From CAVWQV01 sp963757115 (lineage in GTDB: Bacteria > Pseudomonadota > Alphaproteobacteria > Acetobacterales > Acetobacteraceae), in contig CAVWQV010000006.1 of the NCBI GenBank assembly GCA_963757115.1, positions 310,001 to 374,000 on the forward strand: a DNA stretch of 64,000 bases. Reading direction: 5' to 3'. The translations under genes were made by a program, and so were the position numbers. Numbering within the stretch: the first letter of the stretch is position 1; each line of letters opens with the position of its first letter. Below the pieces are notes generated by a model. It saw only the letters and a program-made list of their open reading frames with translations. It did no database searches and was not told where the DNA came from. Positions 1 to 8,863 of this stretch are shown piece after piece.

Positions 1-567
1 CTCTGCCTCGCCTTCCGAGTGTCAGGGGTGGAGGCGATCGGCATCGAGAAGGACCCAGCACTCGTCGCCATCGCGCGGCACAACGCGGCGGCGAATGGCT
101 TCGATGCCGTCCACTTCCTCCACTCTCCGGTCGAAACGATCCAGGCTAATGCGGCATTTTCGCATGCGTTCGCGAACCCGCCCTATCACCCCGCCAGCAG
201 CACGCGCTCGCCCGTCCCGTCGCGTGACGGAGCCAAGTTCGCTGAAAGCGAGGTATTTGCCGTGTGGGCCGCAGCACTCGCCGCGCAGCTGCGGCCGCGC
301 GGGACCCTGACGCTGATCGCGCCTTCGGCCCGGGTGCCGGAATGCTTGGCCGCCTTGGAAGCGGCGGGCTGCGGTTCGGGCAGCCTGTTTCCGCTCTGGC
401 CACGCGCGGGGGCAGCGGCGAAGCTGGTGGTGGTGCAAGCGATCAAAGCCGGGAAGGGGCCGTTCCAGGTATTGCCGGGGTTAATTTTGCACGAAAGCGC
501 CACGGAGTACACGCGGGCGGCGGAGGCGGTGCTTCGGGAGGGCGAAGCGTTGGCGCTCCGTTGCTAG
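1..567 (+). CDS. SAM-dependent N6-adenine methyltransferase (TrmN6-like), 5' end outside the window
   Basis: Partial gene: the reading frame is open from base 1, so the start lies upstream. The visible 188 or so residues are the second half of a Rossmann methyltransferase. An acidic strand end (GIEKDP) fits SAM ribose binding. The NPPY motif (FANPPYHP) is the catalytic signature of N6-adenine or N5-glutamine methyltransferases and binds the target amino group. Family and size suggest a tRNA1(Val) A37 N6-methyltransferase-like enzyme (COG4123), acting on RNA in the cytoplasm; the substrate is inferred, not shown. It converges with the small gene ending at 575. Confidence 0.75.
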   Translation, partial: LCLAFRVSGVEAIGIEKDPALVAIARHNAAANGFDAVHFLHSPVETIQANAAFSHAFANPPYHPASSTRSPVPSRDGAKFAESEVFAVWAAALAAQLRPRGTLTLIAPSARVPECLAALEAAGCGSGSLFPLWPRAGAAAKLVVVQAIKAGKGPFQVLPGLILHESATEYTRAAEAVLREGEALALRC

Positions 568-574
568 CCGCGCT

Positions 575-895
575 TCAACCGACCTCGTCGGTCGGGTGCC
601 GCAGGTACCACAGACGCTCGTGCGCCGCGACCAGGCTTTCCATGTTGCGCCGGCGCGTGCCGTCGGCCGTGAGCGGACGGCGGGTGAGCATCTTCTCGAG
701 CACCAGCAGCAACTGCTCCGCCACCTCGAAATCCGCCTGATCGCAAGCGTGATGAAAGGCGATCAGGATCTTGTCCGATAGACGGCGGCTGTAGCGGGGT
801 GCGAAGCCCGTTGACTGCTCGCGACCGAGCTCTTCATCCGATTGCGGGGGAGGGCTCAGTAGCCGGTCCATGTCCTCTTGTCCCCCATCGCTCAT
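575..895 (-). CDS. small conserved hypothetical protein (about 106 aa)
   Basis: I do not recognise a named family. From the ATG at 895 the product is a soluble, helix-rich protein. A central stretch (RLSDKILIAFHHACDQAD) is followed by a leucine-rich helix and a terminal AAHERLWYLRHP block, the pattern of a small conserved alphaproteobacterial protein. There is no signal peptide or membrane segment. The frame also extends to a TTG at 1051, but the added part is arginine-rich and looks non-coding, so the ATG was preferred; no strong Shine-Dalgarno supports either start. It lies downstream of nrdB on the same strand, about 255 bases away. Function unknown. Confidence 0.55.
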   Translation of the reverse strand: MSDGGQEDMDRLLSPPPQSDEELGREQSTGFAPRYSRRLSDKILIAFHHACDQADFEVAEQLLLVLEKMLTRRPLTADGTRRRNMESLVAAHERLWYLRHPTDEVG

Positions 896-1075
896 CAAAT
901 CGCGCGTCGCCGCCGCTCCGAGTGGGATAGCGGGCTTGGCTCGCGCGCCAATGCGTTCGGCGCGGCGGGTTTCAATGATCCTGTCGTCTCGATTCAGGTC
1001 CAAGATTTCCCCGCAACCAGATGCGCCATGCGACGCATACTGAACCTTCAAGGGACGACGAGTGACATGCGGGCG

Positions 1076-1110
1076 TAAATCGGCCGCTAAATCGCCGTTA
1101 ATCGGGCCGG
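1076..1110. repeat. three degenerate ~12-base direct repeats downstream of nrdB
   Basis: Three head-to-tail units (taaatcggccgc, taaatcgccgt, taatcgggccgg) lie in the 255-base space between nrdB and the small downstream gene. They could be a protein-binding array or chance low complexity. They do not resemble AT-rich NrdR boxes, and they sit downstream of nrdB rather than in its promoter. Confidence 0.3.
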
Positions 1111-1150
1111 TCGAACCGCGGTTGCCTTGAAAACCTCGGCTGTCGCTCGC

Positions 1151-2170
1151 TCAGGGATCGCCGACAGACTGCGTGGGTCCGAACGCTTGTTCCCAGGTTC
1201 CGGTAGTAGAGGCCTTGCTGTACTCGGTGGCGCGGTTCTCGAAGAAGTTGGTGTGTTCCACTGCATTCAGCATCTCGTCGAGCCAGGCGAGCGGGTTGCG
1301 GGAGACGTGGTAGAGCGGGTGCAGCCCGAGCTGAACGAGACGCCGATCCGCGATGTATCGGATGTATTCCTTAACGGAACGTGAATGGAGGCCTTCGACC
1401 GGCCCTTGCTCAAAGGCGAGGTCGATGAAGGCGTCCTCGTGCTCCACGATGGTGCCGCAGGTGATGTAGATGTCGCGCTTCAGGTCCTCGGTCCAGATTT
1501 CCGGGTTTTCCGCGACGAAGGTCCGGAACAGCTGGATCACCGAGTTGCAATGCAAAGTTTCGTCGCGGACGGACCACGAGATGATCTGCCCCATTCCCTT
1601 CATTTTCCCGAAGCGCGGGAAGTTGAGCAGGATGGCGAAGGACGCGAACAGCTGCAGACCCTCGGTGAAAGCGCCGAAAGCGGCCAGCGTCTTGGCGATG
1701 TCGGGCCGACTATCGACTCGGAACGCCTGCATGTAGTCGTACTTGTCTTTCATCTCCTTGTAGCGAAGAAATGCCTGGTATTCGAGCTCAGGCATTCCGA
1801 TCGTGTCCAGGAGGTGGCTGTAGGCGGCAATGTGGACTGTCTCGATGTTGGAGAAGGCCGACAGCATCATCAGTACTTCGGTCGGTTTGAACACCTGACT
1901 GTAATGCTTCATGTAGCAGTTGTTCACCTCGACATCCGCCTGAGTGAAGAATCGGAAAATCTGGGTCAGCAGGTTGCGCTCGGCGGCGGTGAGATTGCGG
2001 TGCCAATCCTTCACGTCGTCGGCAAGCGGCACTTCCTCGGGCAGCCAATGGAGGCGTTGCTGGGTCAGCCACGCTTCATAGGCCCACGGATAGCGGAACG
2101 GCTTGTAGACCGGGTTCTCGGTCAGCAGGTCAAAGCGGACCGGGTGTTCATCGGGAATGATCGCGTCCAT
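1151..2170 (-). CDS. nrdB: class I ribonucleotide reductase, beta (radical) subunit
   Basis: R2 subunit of class I ribonucleotide reductase. It houses the diiron-tyrosyl radical centre used with NrdA to make dNTPs from NDPs in the cytoplasm. Visible ligand motifs: IETVHIAAY gives the E-x2-H and the radical Tyr three residues after the His; FTEGLQ and the VRDETLH motif supply further Glu and His ligands. The C-terminal YSKASTTG-type tail is typical of alphaproteobacterial NrdB. The ATG at 2170, preceded by a GAAAGA-like site, gives 339 aa; the frame opens further upstream to 2239 but that part looks non-coding. nrdA is not in this window. Divergent from the thiolase gene. Confidence 0.95.
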   Translation of the reverse strand: MDAIIPDEHPVRFDLLTENPVYKPFRYPWAYEAWLTQQRLHWLPEEVPLADDVKDWHRNLTAAERNLLTQIFRFFTQADVEVNNCYMKHYSQVFKPTEVLMMLSAFSNIETVHIAAYSHLLDTIGMPELEYQAFLRYKEMKDKYDYMQAFRVDSRPDIAKTLAAFGAFTEGLQLFASFAILLNFPRFGKMKGMGQIISWSVRDETLHCNSVIQLFRTFVAENPEIWTEDLKRDIYITCGTIVEHEDAFIDLAFEQGPVEGLHSRSVKEYIRYIADRRLVQLGLHPLYHVSRNPLAWLDEMLNAVEHTNFFENRATEYSKASTTGTWEQAFGPTQSVGDP

Positions 2171-2259
2171 CGGCGTTCTTTCAAAGGCGGCCGGCGACGA
2201 TAGGCAGCGCCGGCGAGTCGTCATATGGTTCTCCGCCAACCGATTAGGAACCGCGTGTC

Positions 2260-3441
2260 ATGCAGCGTGAAGTCGTCGTGGTCTCAGGCGTTCGCACCCC
2301 GATCGGCGATTTCGGCGGCGGCCTCAAGGACGTCCCCCCGGCCGAGCTCGGCGCCCGGGTCATCCGTGAGGCGCTCGGGCGCGCGGAGGTGGACGGGGCG
2401 GAGGTCGGCCATGTGGTGATGGGCAATGTCATCCACACCGAGGCCCGGGACATGTACCTCGCACGGGTCGCGGCCATGAACGGCGGAGTGTCGCAGGACG
2501 CGCCGGCGCTGACCGTCAATCGTCTCTGCGGCTCCGGCCTGCAGGCGATCGTCTCGGCGGCCCAGAGCATCACCCTGGGCGACGCGGACATCGCGATCGG
2601 CGGCGGCGCCGAAAGCATGAGCCGTTCGGCCTACATTGCACAAGGTATGCGCTGGGGTGCCCGGATGGGCGACACGGCGATGGTCGACATGATGGTGGCC
2701 GCCCTGCATGACCCGTTCCACAACATCCACATGGGTGTGACGGCCGAGAACGTCGCCGCCCAGCATCAGATCACCCGCGCCGACCAGGACGCGCTCGCGG
2801 CGGAAAGCCATCGTCGCGCGTCCAACGCCATAAAAGAGGGCCGCTTCAGGCAGCAGATCCTGCCGATTACGCTCAAGACGCGGAAGGGCGAGACGCTGTT
2901 CGACACGGACGAGCACCCGCGTGACGACGCTTCCGCCGAAAGCTTGGCGAAGCTGAAGCCCGTATTCCAGAAGGACGGGACCGTGACCGCCGGCAATGCG
3001 TCGGGCATCAACGACGGCGCGGCCGCGGTGGTGCTGATGGAGGGCGGGGAGGCGAGCCGGCGGGGCCGCAAGCCGCTCGGGCGGCTGGTGGCCTACGCTC
3101 ATGCCGGGGTCGATCCGACCATCATGGGCATCGGCCCGGTTCCCGCGACGCGCAAGGCGCTGGAGAAGGCCGGCCTCACCATTGCGGACATGGACGTGAT
3201 CGAGGCCAACGAGGCGTTCGCCGCCCAGGCCTGCGCCGTGACGAAGGAGCTCGGGCTCGACCCCGCCAAGGTGAACCCGAACGGCTCGGGCATCTCGCTC
3301 GGCCACCCGGTAGGGGCCACGGGCGCCATCATCACGGTGAAGGCGCTCTACGAGCTGGAGCGCATCGGCGGACGCTACGCGCTGGTCACCATGTGCATCG
3401 GCGGCGGCCAGGGGATCGCCGCGATTTTCGAGCGGGTCTGA
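2260..3441 (+). CDS. acetyl-CoA acetyltransferase (thiolase II family)
   Basis: Full-length 393-aa thiolase catalysing reversible condensation or cleavage of acyl-CoA (acetoacetyl-CoA/acetyl-CoA type). The nucleophilic Cys90 lies in NRLCGSG. His349 lies in the GHPVGATGA block and the proton-shuttling Cys379 in CIGGGQG, so the active site is complete. The tetrameric degradative/biosynthetic thiolases (AtoB, PhaA, FadA relatives) share this length. The precise chain-length role cannot be read from sequence, so no symbol is given. It is followed 36 bases later by an EthD-domain gene with a strong ribosome-binding site, which suggests cotranscription. Confidence 0.92.
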   Translation: MQREVVVVSGVRTPIGDFGGGLKDVPPAELGARVIREALGRAEVDGAEVGHVVMGNVIHTEARDMYLARVAAMNGGVSQDAPALTVNRLCGSGLQAIVSAAQSITLGDADIAIGGGAESMSRSAYIAQGMRWGARMGDTAMVDMMVAALHDPFHNIHMGVTAENVAAQHQITRADQDALAAESHRRASNAIKEGRFRQQILPITLKTRKGETLFDTDEHPRDDASAESLAKLKPVFQKDGTVTAGNASGINDGAAAVVLMEGGEASRRGRKPLGRLVAYAHAGVDPTIMGIGPVPATRKALEKAGLTIADMDVIEANEAFAAQACAVTKELGLDPAKVNPNGSGISLGHPVGATGAIITVKALYELERIGGRYALVTMCIGGGQGIAAIFERV

Positions 3442-3477
3442 AAGTCCGCTGCCTCAATACCAAAGGAAGGAACGTCA

Positions 3478-3789
3478 ATGATTAAGGTAAGCGTGTTCTA
3501 CCCGGCCAGCGAGAACGCCAAGTTCGACATCGACTACTACTGCAAGCGCCACATGCCGATGGTTCAGGAGAAGCTTAGCCCAGCGCTCAAGAGCATGGCC
3601 GTCGAGCACGGCGTCGCGGGCGCCACGCCCGGCGCTCCGCCCACCTTCGTCGCGATGGGTCACCTCTACTTCGATTCGGCCGAGTCGTTCCAGAAGGCAT
3701 TCGGACCGCACGCACCCCAGATCATGGCCGACATACCCAACTATACGAACGTTCAGCCAACCATCCAGATCAGCGAGGTGAAGCTGTAG
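3478..3789 (+). CDS. EthD-domain protein
   Basis: 103-aa ferredoxin-like alpha/beta-barrel monomer of the EthD family. It opens with the family pattern of a strand followed by DxDYYxxxHMPMV. EthD proteins accompany monooxygenase and ether-degradation systems, and many members are stand-alone proteins of unknown role, so only the fold is called. A strong Shine-Dalgarno (AAGGAAGG) stands just ahead of the ATG. It is probably in one transcript with the upstream thiolase and the downstream cupin gene. A perfect hairpin covers its stop codon. Confidence 0.8.
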   Translation: MIKVSVFYPASENAKFDIDYYCKRHMPMVQEKLSPALKSMAVEHGVAGATPGAPPTFVAMGHLYFDSAESFQKAFGPHAPQIMADIPNYTNVQPTIQISEVKL

Positions 3790-3801
3790 CCACGCTACAG
3801 C
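3783..3801 (+). other. perfect 8-bp hairpin spanning the EthD-gene stop codon
   Basis: gctgtagc-cac-gctacagc is a perfect inverted repeat with a 3-base loop. It overlaps the TAG at 3787-3789 and ends just before the next gene's ATG at 3805. No T-run follows, so it is not a canonical terminator. It could protect the 3' end of the upstream message or hinder readthrough into the cupin gene. Confidence 0.5.
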
Positions 3802-3804
3802 GGG

Positions 3805-4320
3805 ATGTTCGCGGTCGCCAACCCGTCGGACCGCTATACTGGCCGGCATGGCGTCAGTTCCTGGACGGGTTCAAGAGCGCCGTTGCTGCCGGCGGCGCTG
3901 CTGGTTCTGGCGACGCTCGCGGCCCTGCGGGGCGCGTCGATCGAGGCGTCGCTGCCGCTCGTGCTCTGCAACACGGCCGATCCGCGCCGCTCGGGCGGGC
4001 GTGCCGAGACACTGCGTTCGGAGCCGCTCGCGCAGAACCCGCGGCAGCGCATGACGACCCAACTCGTGCGCTTCGCGCCCGGCGCGGCCTCGCCACGGCA
4101 TGTGCATGGCGGGGACCTCACCGTGTACGTGCTGAAGGGAACTGTCCGCTCGGAGCATGCCGGCCTGCCGCTCGCCACCTATCAAGCGGGCGAGGTATTC
4201 CACGAGCCGCAGGGCACCGTCCACGTCTACATCGACAACCCGAGTGCGACCGAAGAGGCCGAACTGCTCGCCGTTATGGTCCACGACGAGGGCGCCGCCC
4301 TGACCACGTTTCTCGATTGA
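3805..4320 (+). CDS. cupin-domain protein with an N-terminal membrane anchor or signal segment
   Basis: 171 aa. Residues about 27-44 are a leucine/alanine-rich hydrophobic segment that may be a signal or anchor. It is followed by a single cupin barrel: PRHVHGGD supplies metal-ligand-like His residues in motif 1, and GEVFHEPQGTVH forms motif 2. Single-domain cupins of this sort bind a metal and often act as small isomerases, dioxygenases or sensors; the substrate cannot be predicted. The start is uncertain, with ATG 3805 used and a later TTG possible. It lies 15 bases after the EthD gene. Confidence 0.7.
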   Translation: MFAVANPSDRYTGRHGVSSWTGSRAPLLPAALLVLATLAALRGASIEASLPLVLCNTADPRRSGGRAETLRSEPLAQNPRQRMTTQLVRFAPGAASPRHVHGGDLTVYVLKGTVRSEHAGLPLATYQAGEVFHEPQGTVHVYIDNPSATEEAELLAVMVHDEGAALTTFLD

Positions 4321-4492
4321 GCGGTCTTGCGATCGTTCCTCTTGTAGTAGTGCATCGGGCAGTAGCGGATCGGGCGAAGCGGGTCTGCGCGGACCGCTGA
4401 CCACCATTGATGCTGGCCGGACATGCTCGTTTCACTTGCGTGTTTCAACCAGATGCGATCTCATTTGCCCCATGGAACATTAGGGGGGCGGC

Positions 4493-5227
4493 ATGGACAT
4501 TTGGAAGCGTGTCTCAGCGGAGTTCTTCGGCACCTTCTGGCTGGTCCTCGGGGGCTGTGGGAGCGCAGTCTTGGCGGCTGCCTTTCCGGGCCTCGGGATC
4601 GGCTTCCTCGGGGTTGCCTTCGCCTTCGGGCTCACCGTGCTTGGGATGGCCTACGCCGTCGGTCACATTTCCGGCGGCCATTTCAATCCCGCCGTGACTG
4701 TGGGCCTATGGGCGGGGGGACGTTGCGCCAACAAGCACGTCCTGCCCTACATCGTCGCGCAAGTCGTCGGCGCGATCCTGGCCGCGGCAGTTCTCTGGTT
4801 GATCGCCTCGGGCAAGGCGGGCTGGGTGCCGAACGGCTTCGCGTCCAATGGCTATGGCGACCTCAGCCCCGGCAAGTACAACCTCGTATCTTGCTTCGTC
4901 TGCGAGGTGGTGATGACATTCTTTTTCCTGTTCGTCATCATCGGCACGACTTCGAAGGGCGCGGCGAGCGGTTTTGCCGGCATTCCGATCGGGCTCTCGC
5001 TGACCCTCATTCATCTCGTCTCAATCCCGGTCACCAACACTTCGGTGAACCCGGCGCGCAGCACGGGCCCGGCCTTGTTCGCAGGTGCCGAGTATGTCGG
5101 CCAGCTATGGCTGTTCTGGGTCGCGCCGTTGCTGGGAGCCGCCATCGCCGGATTTTTGACGCGCTGGATGTATGAGGAGGAGAAAATCGTCGACACGATC
5201 GTGGTGGAGGAGCGGCAAGTCGCCTGA
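4493..5227 (+). CDS. aqpZ: aquaporin Z, water channel
   Basis: 244-aa inner-membrane channel of the MIP family with six transmembrane helices and both half-helix NPA motifs (NPA65-67 and NPA186-188). The selectivity-filter positions Phe43, His174, Thr183 and Arg189 match the water-selective pattern at the same numbering as E. coli AqpZ, so it should pass water rather than glycerol. A G-rich Shine-Dalgarno (GGGGGG) precedes the ATG. The acidic C-terminal tail (EEEKIVD) is cytoplasmic. It appears monocistronic: 172 bases separate it from the upstream cupin and 168 from the next gene. Confidence 0.95.
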   Translation: MDIWKRVSAEFFGTFWLVLGGCGSAVLAAAFPGLGIGFLGVAFAFGLTVLGMAYAVGHISGGHFNPAVTVGLWAGGRCANKHVLPYIVAQVVGAILAAAVLWLIASGKAGWVPNGFASNGYGDLSPGKYNLVSCFVCEVVMTFFFLFVIIGTTSKGAASGFAGIPIGLSLTLIHLVSIPVTNTSVNPARSTGPALFAGAEYVGQLWLFWVAPLLGAAIAGFLTRWMYEEEKIVDTIVVEERQVA

Positions 5228-5395
5228 GCGCGAAACGCCCGAGGGCGACAACCGGGCAGACGCGCATCGTTCATCCTTCGAATCGGTGGGTGCTGCTGTC
5301 GACTGCGATTGTTTGGGGACGGTAGAAGAATGACGATGCTGCCAAGTAGCCATCGTCGTGGTGCTTGTTGCTCGTGACCAGAACCGAATTTCGCC

Positions 5396-6433
5396 GTGAC
5401 GTATAAAGCGGTTCAAATCGCCCGGTTCGGCGGCCCTGACGTGCTCGAGCTTACCGACCTTCCCGGCCCGCCCATCCCTGGTCCAGACGAAGTCCGGATC
5501 AAGGTGCAAGCCGCGGGCACGGGGTTCACCGACACGTTCATCAGGCGCGGCAGATACCCGGGTGTGAAAGGCCCGCTGCCGCTCACTCTTGGATATGAGT
5601 TGGTCGGCACCATCGACGCCATCGGTCCCGGTGTCACGGACCTCTCCATTGGGCAACTGGTTGCCGATCTCTGCGTCACTGGTGGCTACGCGCAGTTCGC
5701 GATCCGCCCCGGGCGCTCCGTCGTTCCCGTGCCGAGCGGTGTCGATCCAGCGTACGCGGTATGTATCCCTCTTGCCTACACGACCGCTTATCAGATGCTG
5801 GTTCGAATGCGCCCCTTGCCGCCCGGTGCAACGGTTCTGGTCGTCGGCGCGTCCGGCACCGTCGGCACGGCATTGCTCGATTTGGCACGCCAAAAAGGCC
5901 TTCGCGCGATTGGTACGTGTTCCGGACGGAACCGGCATGTTGTCGAAGAGCGTGGCGCTATTGCTGTCGATTACGTCGAGGAGGATTTCGTTGCCGCCGT
6001 GCGCCGCCTGACAGCGGGCAACGGGGTAGACGCGGCCTTCGATGCGATCGGCGGAGCGCACTTTGCGCGCTCCTTTGCATGTTTGGCGAAAGGCGGACTC
6101 CTCGTCGCATACGGATCGCAAACCTTGGCGGTGGGGCGCGAGAGCATGCTGGCGGCGGGTCTCGGCCTCGCCCGCCTGAAGCTATGGGAGGCCGCACCAA
6201 TGCTGTTCGGTCGCCGCAGCGCCACCTTCTACGCGATAACCGCGCGACGCGTCGCCCGACCGGACGAGTTCAGGATGGATGTGGCTGCGCTCTTCAAAAT
6301 GCTCCAAGACGGAGCGATCAATCCCACCGTCATCGAACGACTGCCACTCGCCGCGGCGCGCGAGGCCCATGAGAGGATCGAGCGAGGCGGACTTGGGGGC
6401 AAAATTGTCCTGCTCCCGGAGGAGAGCGATTAA
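5396..6433 (+). CDS. medium-chain NAD(P)-dependent reductase, quinone oxidoreductase-like
   Basis: 345 aa with a GroES-like N-terminal half and a Rossmann half carrying the nucleotide-binding motif GASGTVG (about residues 151-157). The zinc-binding Cys/His set of classical alcohol dehydrogenases is absent, which points to the zinc-free quinone-oxidoreductase/enoyl-reductase branch (COG0604). It would transfer hydride from NAD(P)H to a quinone or an activated alkene; the substrate is unknown. Start is a GTG at 5396. It stands alone between aqpZ and the convergent guaA. Confidence 0.85.
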   Translation: MTYKAVQIARFGGPDVLELTDLPGPPIPGPDEVRIKVQAAGTGFTDTFIRRGRYPGVKGPLPLTLGYELVGTIDAIGPGVTDLSIGQLVADLCVTGGYAQFAIRPGRSVVPVPSGVDPAYAVCIPLAYTTAYQMLVRMRPLPPGATVLVVGASGTVGTALLDLARQKGLRAIGTCSGRNRHVVEERGAIAVDYVEEDFVAAVRRLTAGNGVDAAFDAIGGAHFARSFACLAKGGLLVAYGSQTLAVGRESMLAAGLGLARLKLWEAAPMLFGRRSATFYAITARRVARPDEFRMDVAALFKMLQDGAINPTVIERLPLAAAREAHERIERGGLGGKIVLLPEESD

Positions 6434-6623
6434 GCAATATATCGGTCCTGAGGGAGCGTGACCGACCGCAAGCGGCTATGACCGGAAATGCGATCAGCCG
6501 AATACCGGACGTTGCGGTGCCTTCAGCTCTTCCGGTCTCGCTATCCGACGAGCTCGCATCACGCCAAAAATCGCCGCACGCACTCACAAATAGCCTTTCT
6601 ACCGCCAAATACCGCCCACTCCC

Positions 6624-8195
6624 CTACTCCCACTCGATGGTTCCGGGCGGCTTGCTGGTGATGTCGTAAGTTACTCGGTTGATCCCCCGCACCTCATTGA
6701 CGATGCGGTTCGCGACCCGGCCGAGGAAGCCGATGTCGAACGGGTACACGTCCGCCGTCATGCCGTCCGTGCTGGTCACGGCGCGCAGTGCGCACGCCTG
6801 TTCGTAGGTCCGGCCGTCACCCATAACGCCGACCGTGCGCACCGGCAGCAACACCGCGAACGCCTGCCATATCGCCTCATACAGCCCGGCGGCACGAATC
6901 TCCTCCAGGAAGATCGCATCCGCACGGCGCAGAGTGGCGATCCGATCGGCGGTCACGACCCCCGGAATGCGGATGGCGAGGCCGGGGCCGGGGAAGGGGT
7001 GGCGCCCGATAATCGCGTCAGGTAGGCCTAGCTCGCGTCCGAGCGCGCGCACTTCGTCCTTGAACAACTCGCGCAACGGCTCCACGAGCTTCATCCGCAT
7101 CCGCTCCGGCAAGCCGCCCACGTTGTGATGCGACTTGATGGTGGCACTCGGGCCGCCGGAGAAACTCACGCTCTCGATCACGTCCGGATAGAGCGTGCCC
7201 TGGGCCAGGAAATCCGCCCCGCCCAGCTTGGTCGCCTCTTCCTCGAACACGTCCACGAACGCGCGGCCGATCGTCTTCCGCTTGGCTTCCGGGTCCGCCA
7301 CGCCTTCGAGCGCGCCAAGGAACAGATTTGCCGCGTCCCGGTGAACGAGGCGGATGTTGAAGCGATGGCGGAAGGTGCGGTCCACCTCCTCGGCCTCGCC
7401 GTGCCGCAGCAGGCCCGTGTCGACGAAGATGCAGGTGAGTTGGTCGCTGATTGCCTCGTGGATCAGCACCGCGGCAACCGCCGAATCAACGCCGCCTGAA
7501 AGGCCGCAGATCACCTGACCGCGGCCGACCTCGTTGCGGATCCGTGCGATTGCCGCATCGCGGAAGCTCCGCATGGTCCATCGCCCGGACAGTCCGGCGA
7601 CGCCGTGGGCGAAGTTACGCAACAGCTGCGCGCCGTGCGCGGTGTGCGAAACCTCCGGATGGAACTGCACTCCGTAATAACGGCGCGCGTCGTCCGCGAT
7701 CACCGCGTAGGGCGCGCCTGCGCTGCGCGCGACCGCGCGAAACCCAGGCGGGAGACGCGCCACGCTGTCACCGTGGCTCATCCACACCTGCTCGCGCCCG
7801 CCTTTCTCCCAAGCGCCGTCGAACAGGGCGCAGTCGTCGGCGACGTCGACAAAGGCACGGCCAAATTCGCGGGTTTCGGAGGGGGTCACGGCGCCGCCTA
7901 GCTGGGCGCACATAGTTTGCTGACCGTAACAGATGCCGAGCACGGGGACGCCCGCCGCGAATACGGCATCGGGCGCGCGAGGTGACCGGCCTTCCGTTAC
8001 GCTATCCGGCCCGCCCGACAGAATGTAGGCGCGCGCCCCCCACGCGGCGATGCGGCCCGGGTCCGCGTTGAACGGCCAGATCTCGCAGTAAACGCCGCTT
8101 TCGCGCAGTCGGCGCGCAATCAGTTGCGTGACCTGACTGCCGAAATCGAGGATGAGAATGCGCTCGGCTTCGAGCTGTTCGAGTTCCGGGGTCAT
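6624..8195 (-). CDS. guaA: GMP synthase (glutamine-hydrolysing)
   Basis: 523 aa, the usual length. The N-terminal class I glutamine amidotransferase domain has the triad Cys89 (GICYGQQ), His179 and Glu181 (FHPEVSH). The central ATP pyrophosphatase domain has the PP-loop SGGVDS at 233-238. The C-terminal dimerisation domain ends in the family tail KPPGTIEWE. The enzyme aminates XMP to GMP with glutamine and ATP in the cytoplasm. The ATG at 8195 has an AGGGA site 7 bases upstream. It is the last gene of a minus-strand block that also contains guaB, so both steps from IMP to GMP are encoded here. Confidence 0.98.
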   Translation of the reverse strand: MTPELEQLEAERILILDFGSQVTQLIARRLRESGVYCEIWPFNADPGRIAAWGARAYILSGGPDSVTEGRSPRAPDAVFAAGVPVLGICYGQQTMCAQLGGAVTPSETREFGRAFVDVADDCALFDGAWEKGGREQVWMSHGDSVARLPPGFRAVARSAGAPYAVIADDARRYYGVQFHPEVSHTAHGAQLLRNFAHGVAGLSGRWTMRSFRDAAIARIRNEVGRGQVICGLSGGVDSAVAAVLIHEAISDQLTCIFVDTGLLRHGEAEEVDRTFRHRFNIRLVHRDAANLFLGALEGVADPEAKRKTIGRAFVDVFEEEATKLGGADFLAQGTLYPDVIESVSFSGGPSATIKSHHNVGGLPERMRMKLVEPLRELFKDEVRALGRELGLPDAIIGRHPFPGPGLAIRIPGVVTADRIATLRRADAIFLEEIRAAGLYEAIWQAFAVLLPVRTVGVMGDGRTYEQACALRAVTSTDGMTADVYPFDIGFLGRVANRIVNEVRGINRVTYDITSKPPGTIEWE

Positions 8196-8293
8196 GCGCG
8201 GTCCCTAGCACGGCCCCGATCCGGGCAACAATGAAACCGCAGCAAGCCTCGGGATGTGCAACCGGGAGCCTTGTCGCAAAAGCGTCGGAAATT

Positions 8294-8863
8294 TTACGAG
8301 GCCTGCGGCGAGGCTTGCAGAAGCTTCTCGATCGGGTCCCAAACGAACGCAGTTTGGATCACTGATTGGCCGCCCACCTCGGTGTAGGCTTCGGCCACGG
8401 CGCGCCCGCCGAGCCGCTGGTAAAACCACCGGCTTGGATTGTCGCGCAACACCCAGAGATACACGGAACGGCAGCCCGCCTCGGCGAGATGGAGCGCGGT
8501 CGCGCGCATCAGGCGCCGTCCCACGCCGCGGTCGCGAAAGTCGTCGAGTACATACAGGGTCTCGATCTCGCCCTCGCCCAGACGCGGGGTGACTGCCGAG
8601 GCACCACGGCCCCGCCCGCCCGTCGCGAAACCGATCACACGTGGGGTGATGCCGGGCAGAGCATCCGGGCCGCTCACCGTCGCGACATAGACGGGCGTCG
8701 ATGCGCGAATCGCATGATCGTAGTAGGCCGCCTGTCGGGGCACTGAAAGGCGGGCTAGGAAGCCGTCGGGCAGGATGCCGGGATAGGTGCTTCGCCACAC
8801 CGCGACGTGCACCGCGCCCATCGCGATGGCGTCGGCGGGCCGGGCCCGGCGAATCGAGATCAC
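8294..8863 (-). CDS. GNAT-family N-acetyltransferase
   Basis: 189-aa GNAT fold. Motif A (YVLDDFRDRGVGRRLM, with the R/Q-x-x-G-x-G/A acetyl-CoA pyrophosphate loop as RDRGVGRRL) is clear at about 104-119. A following VLRDNPSRWFYQRLGG segment is typical of the motif B region. Start is a GTG at 8863, which overlaps the TGA of rsmB in a GTGA quadruplet, so translation is coupled to rsmB. The frame remains open far upstream, antisense-free but arginine-rich, and was not used. The acceptor substrate is unknown. The guaA start lies about 100 bases downstream. Confidence 0.85.
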   Translation of the reverse strand: MISIRRARPADAIAMGAVHVAVWRSTYPGILPDGFLARLSVPRQAAYYDHAIRASTPVYVATVSGPDALPGITPRVIGFATGGRGRGASAVTPRLGEGEIETLYVLDDFRDRGVGRRLMRATALHLAEAGCRSVYLWVLRDNPSRWFYQRLGGRAVAEAYTEVGGQSVIQTAFVWDPIEKLLQASPQAS

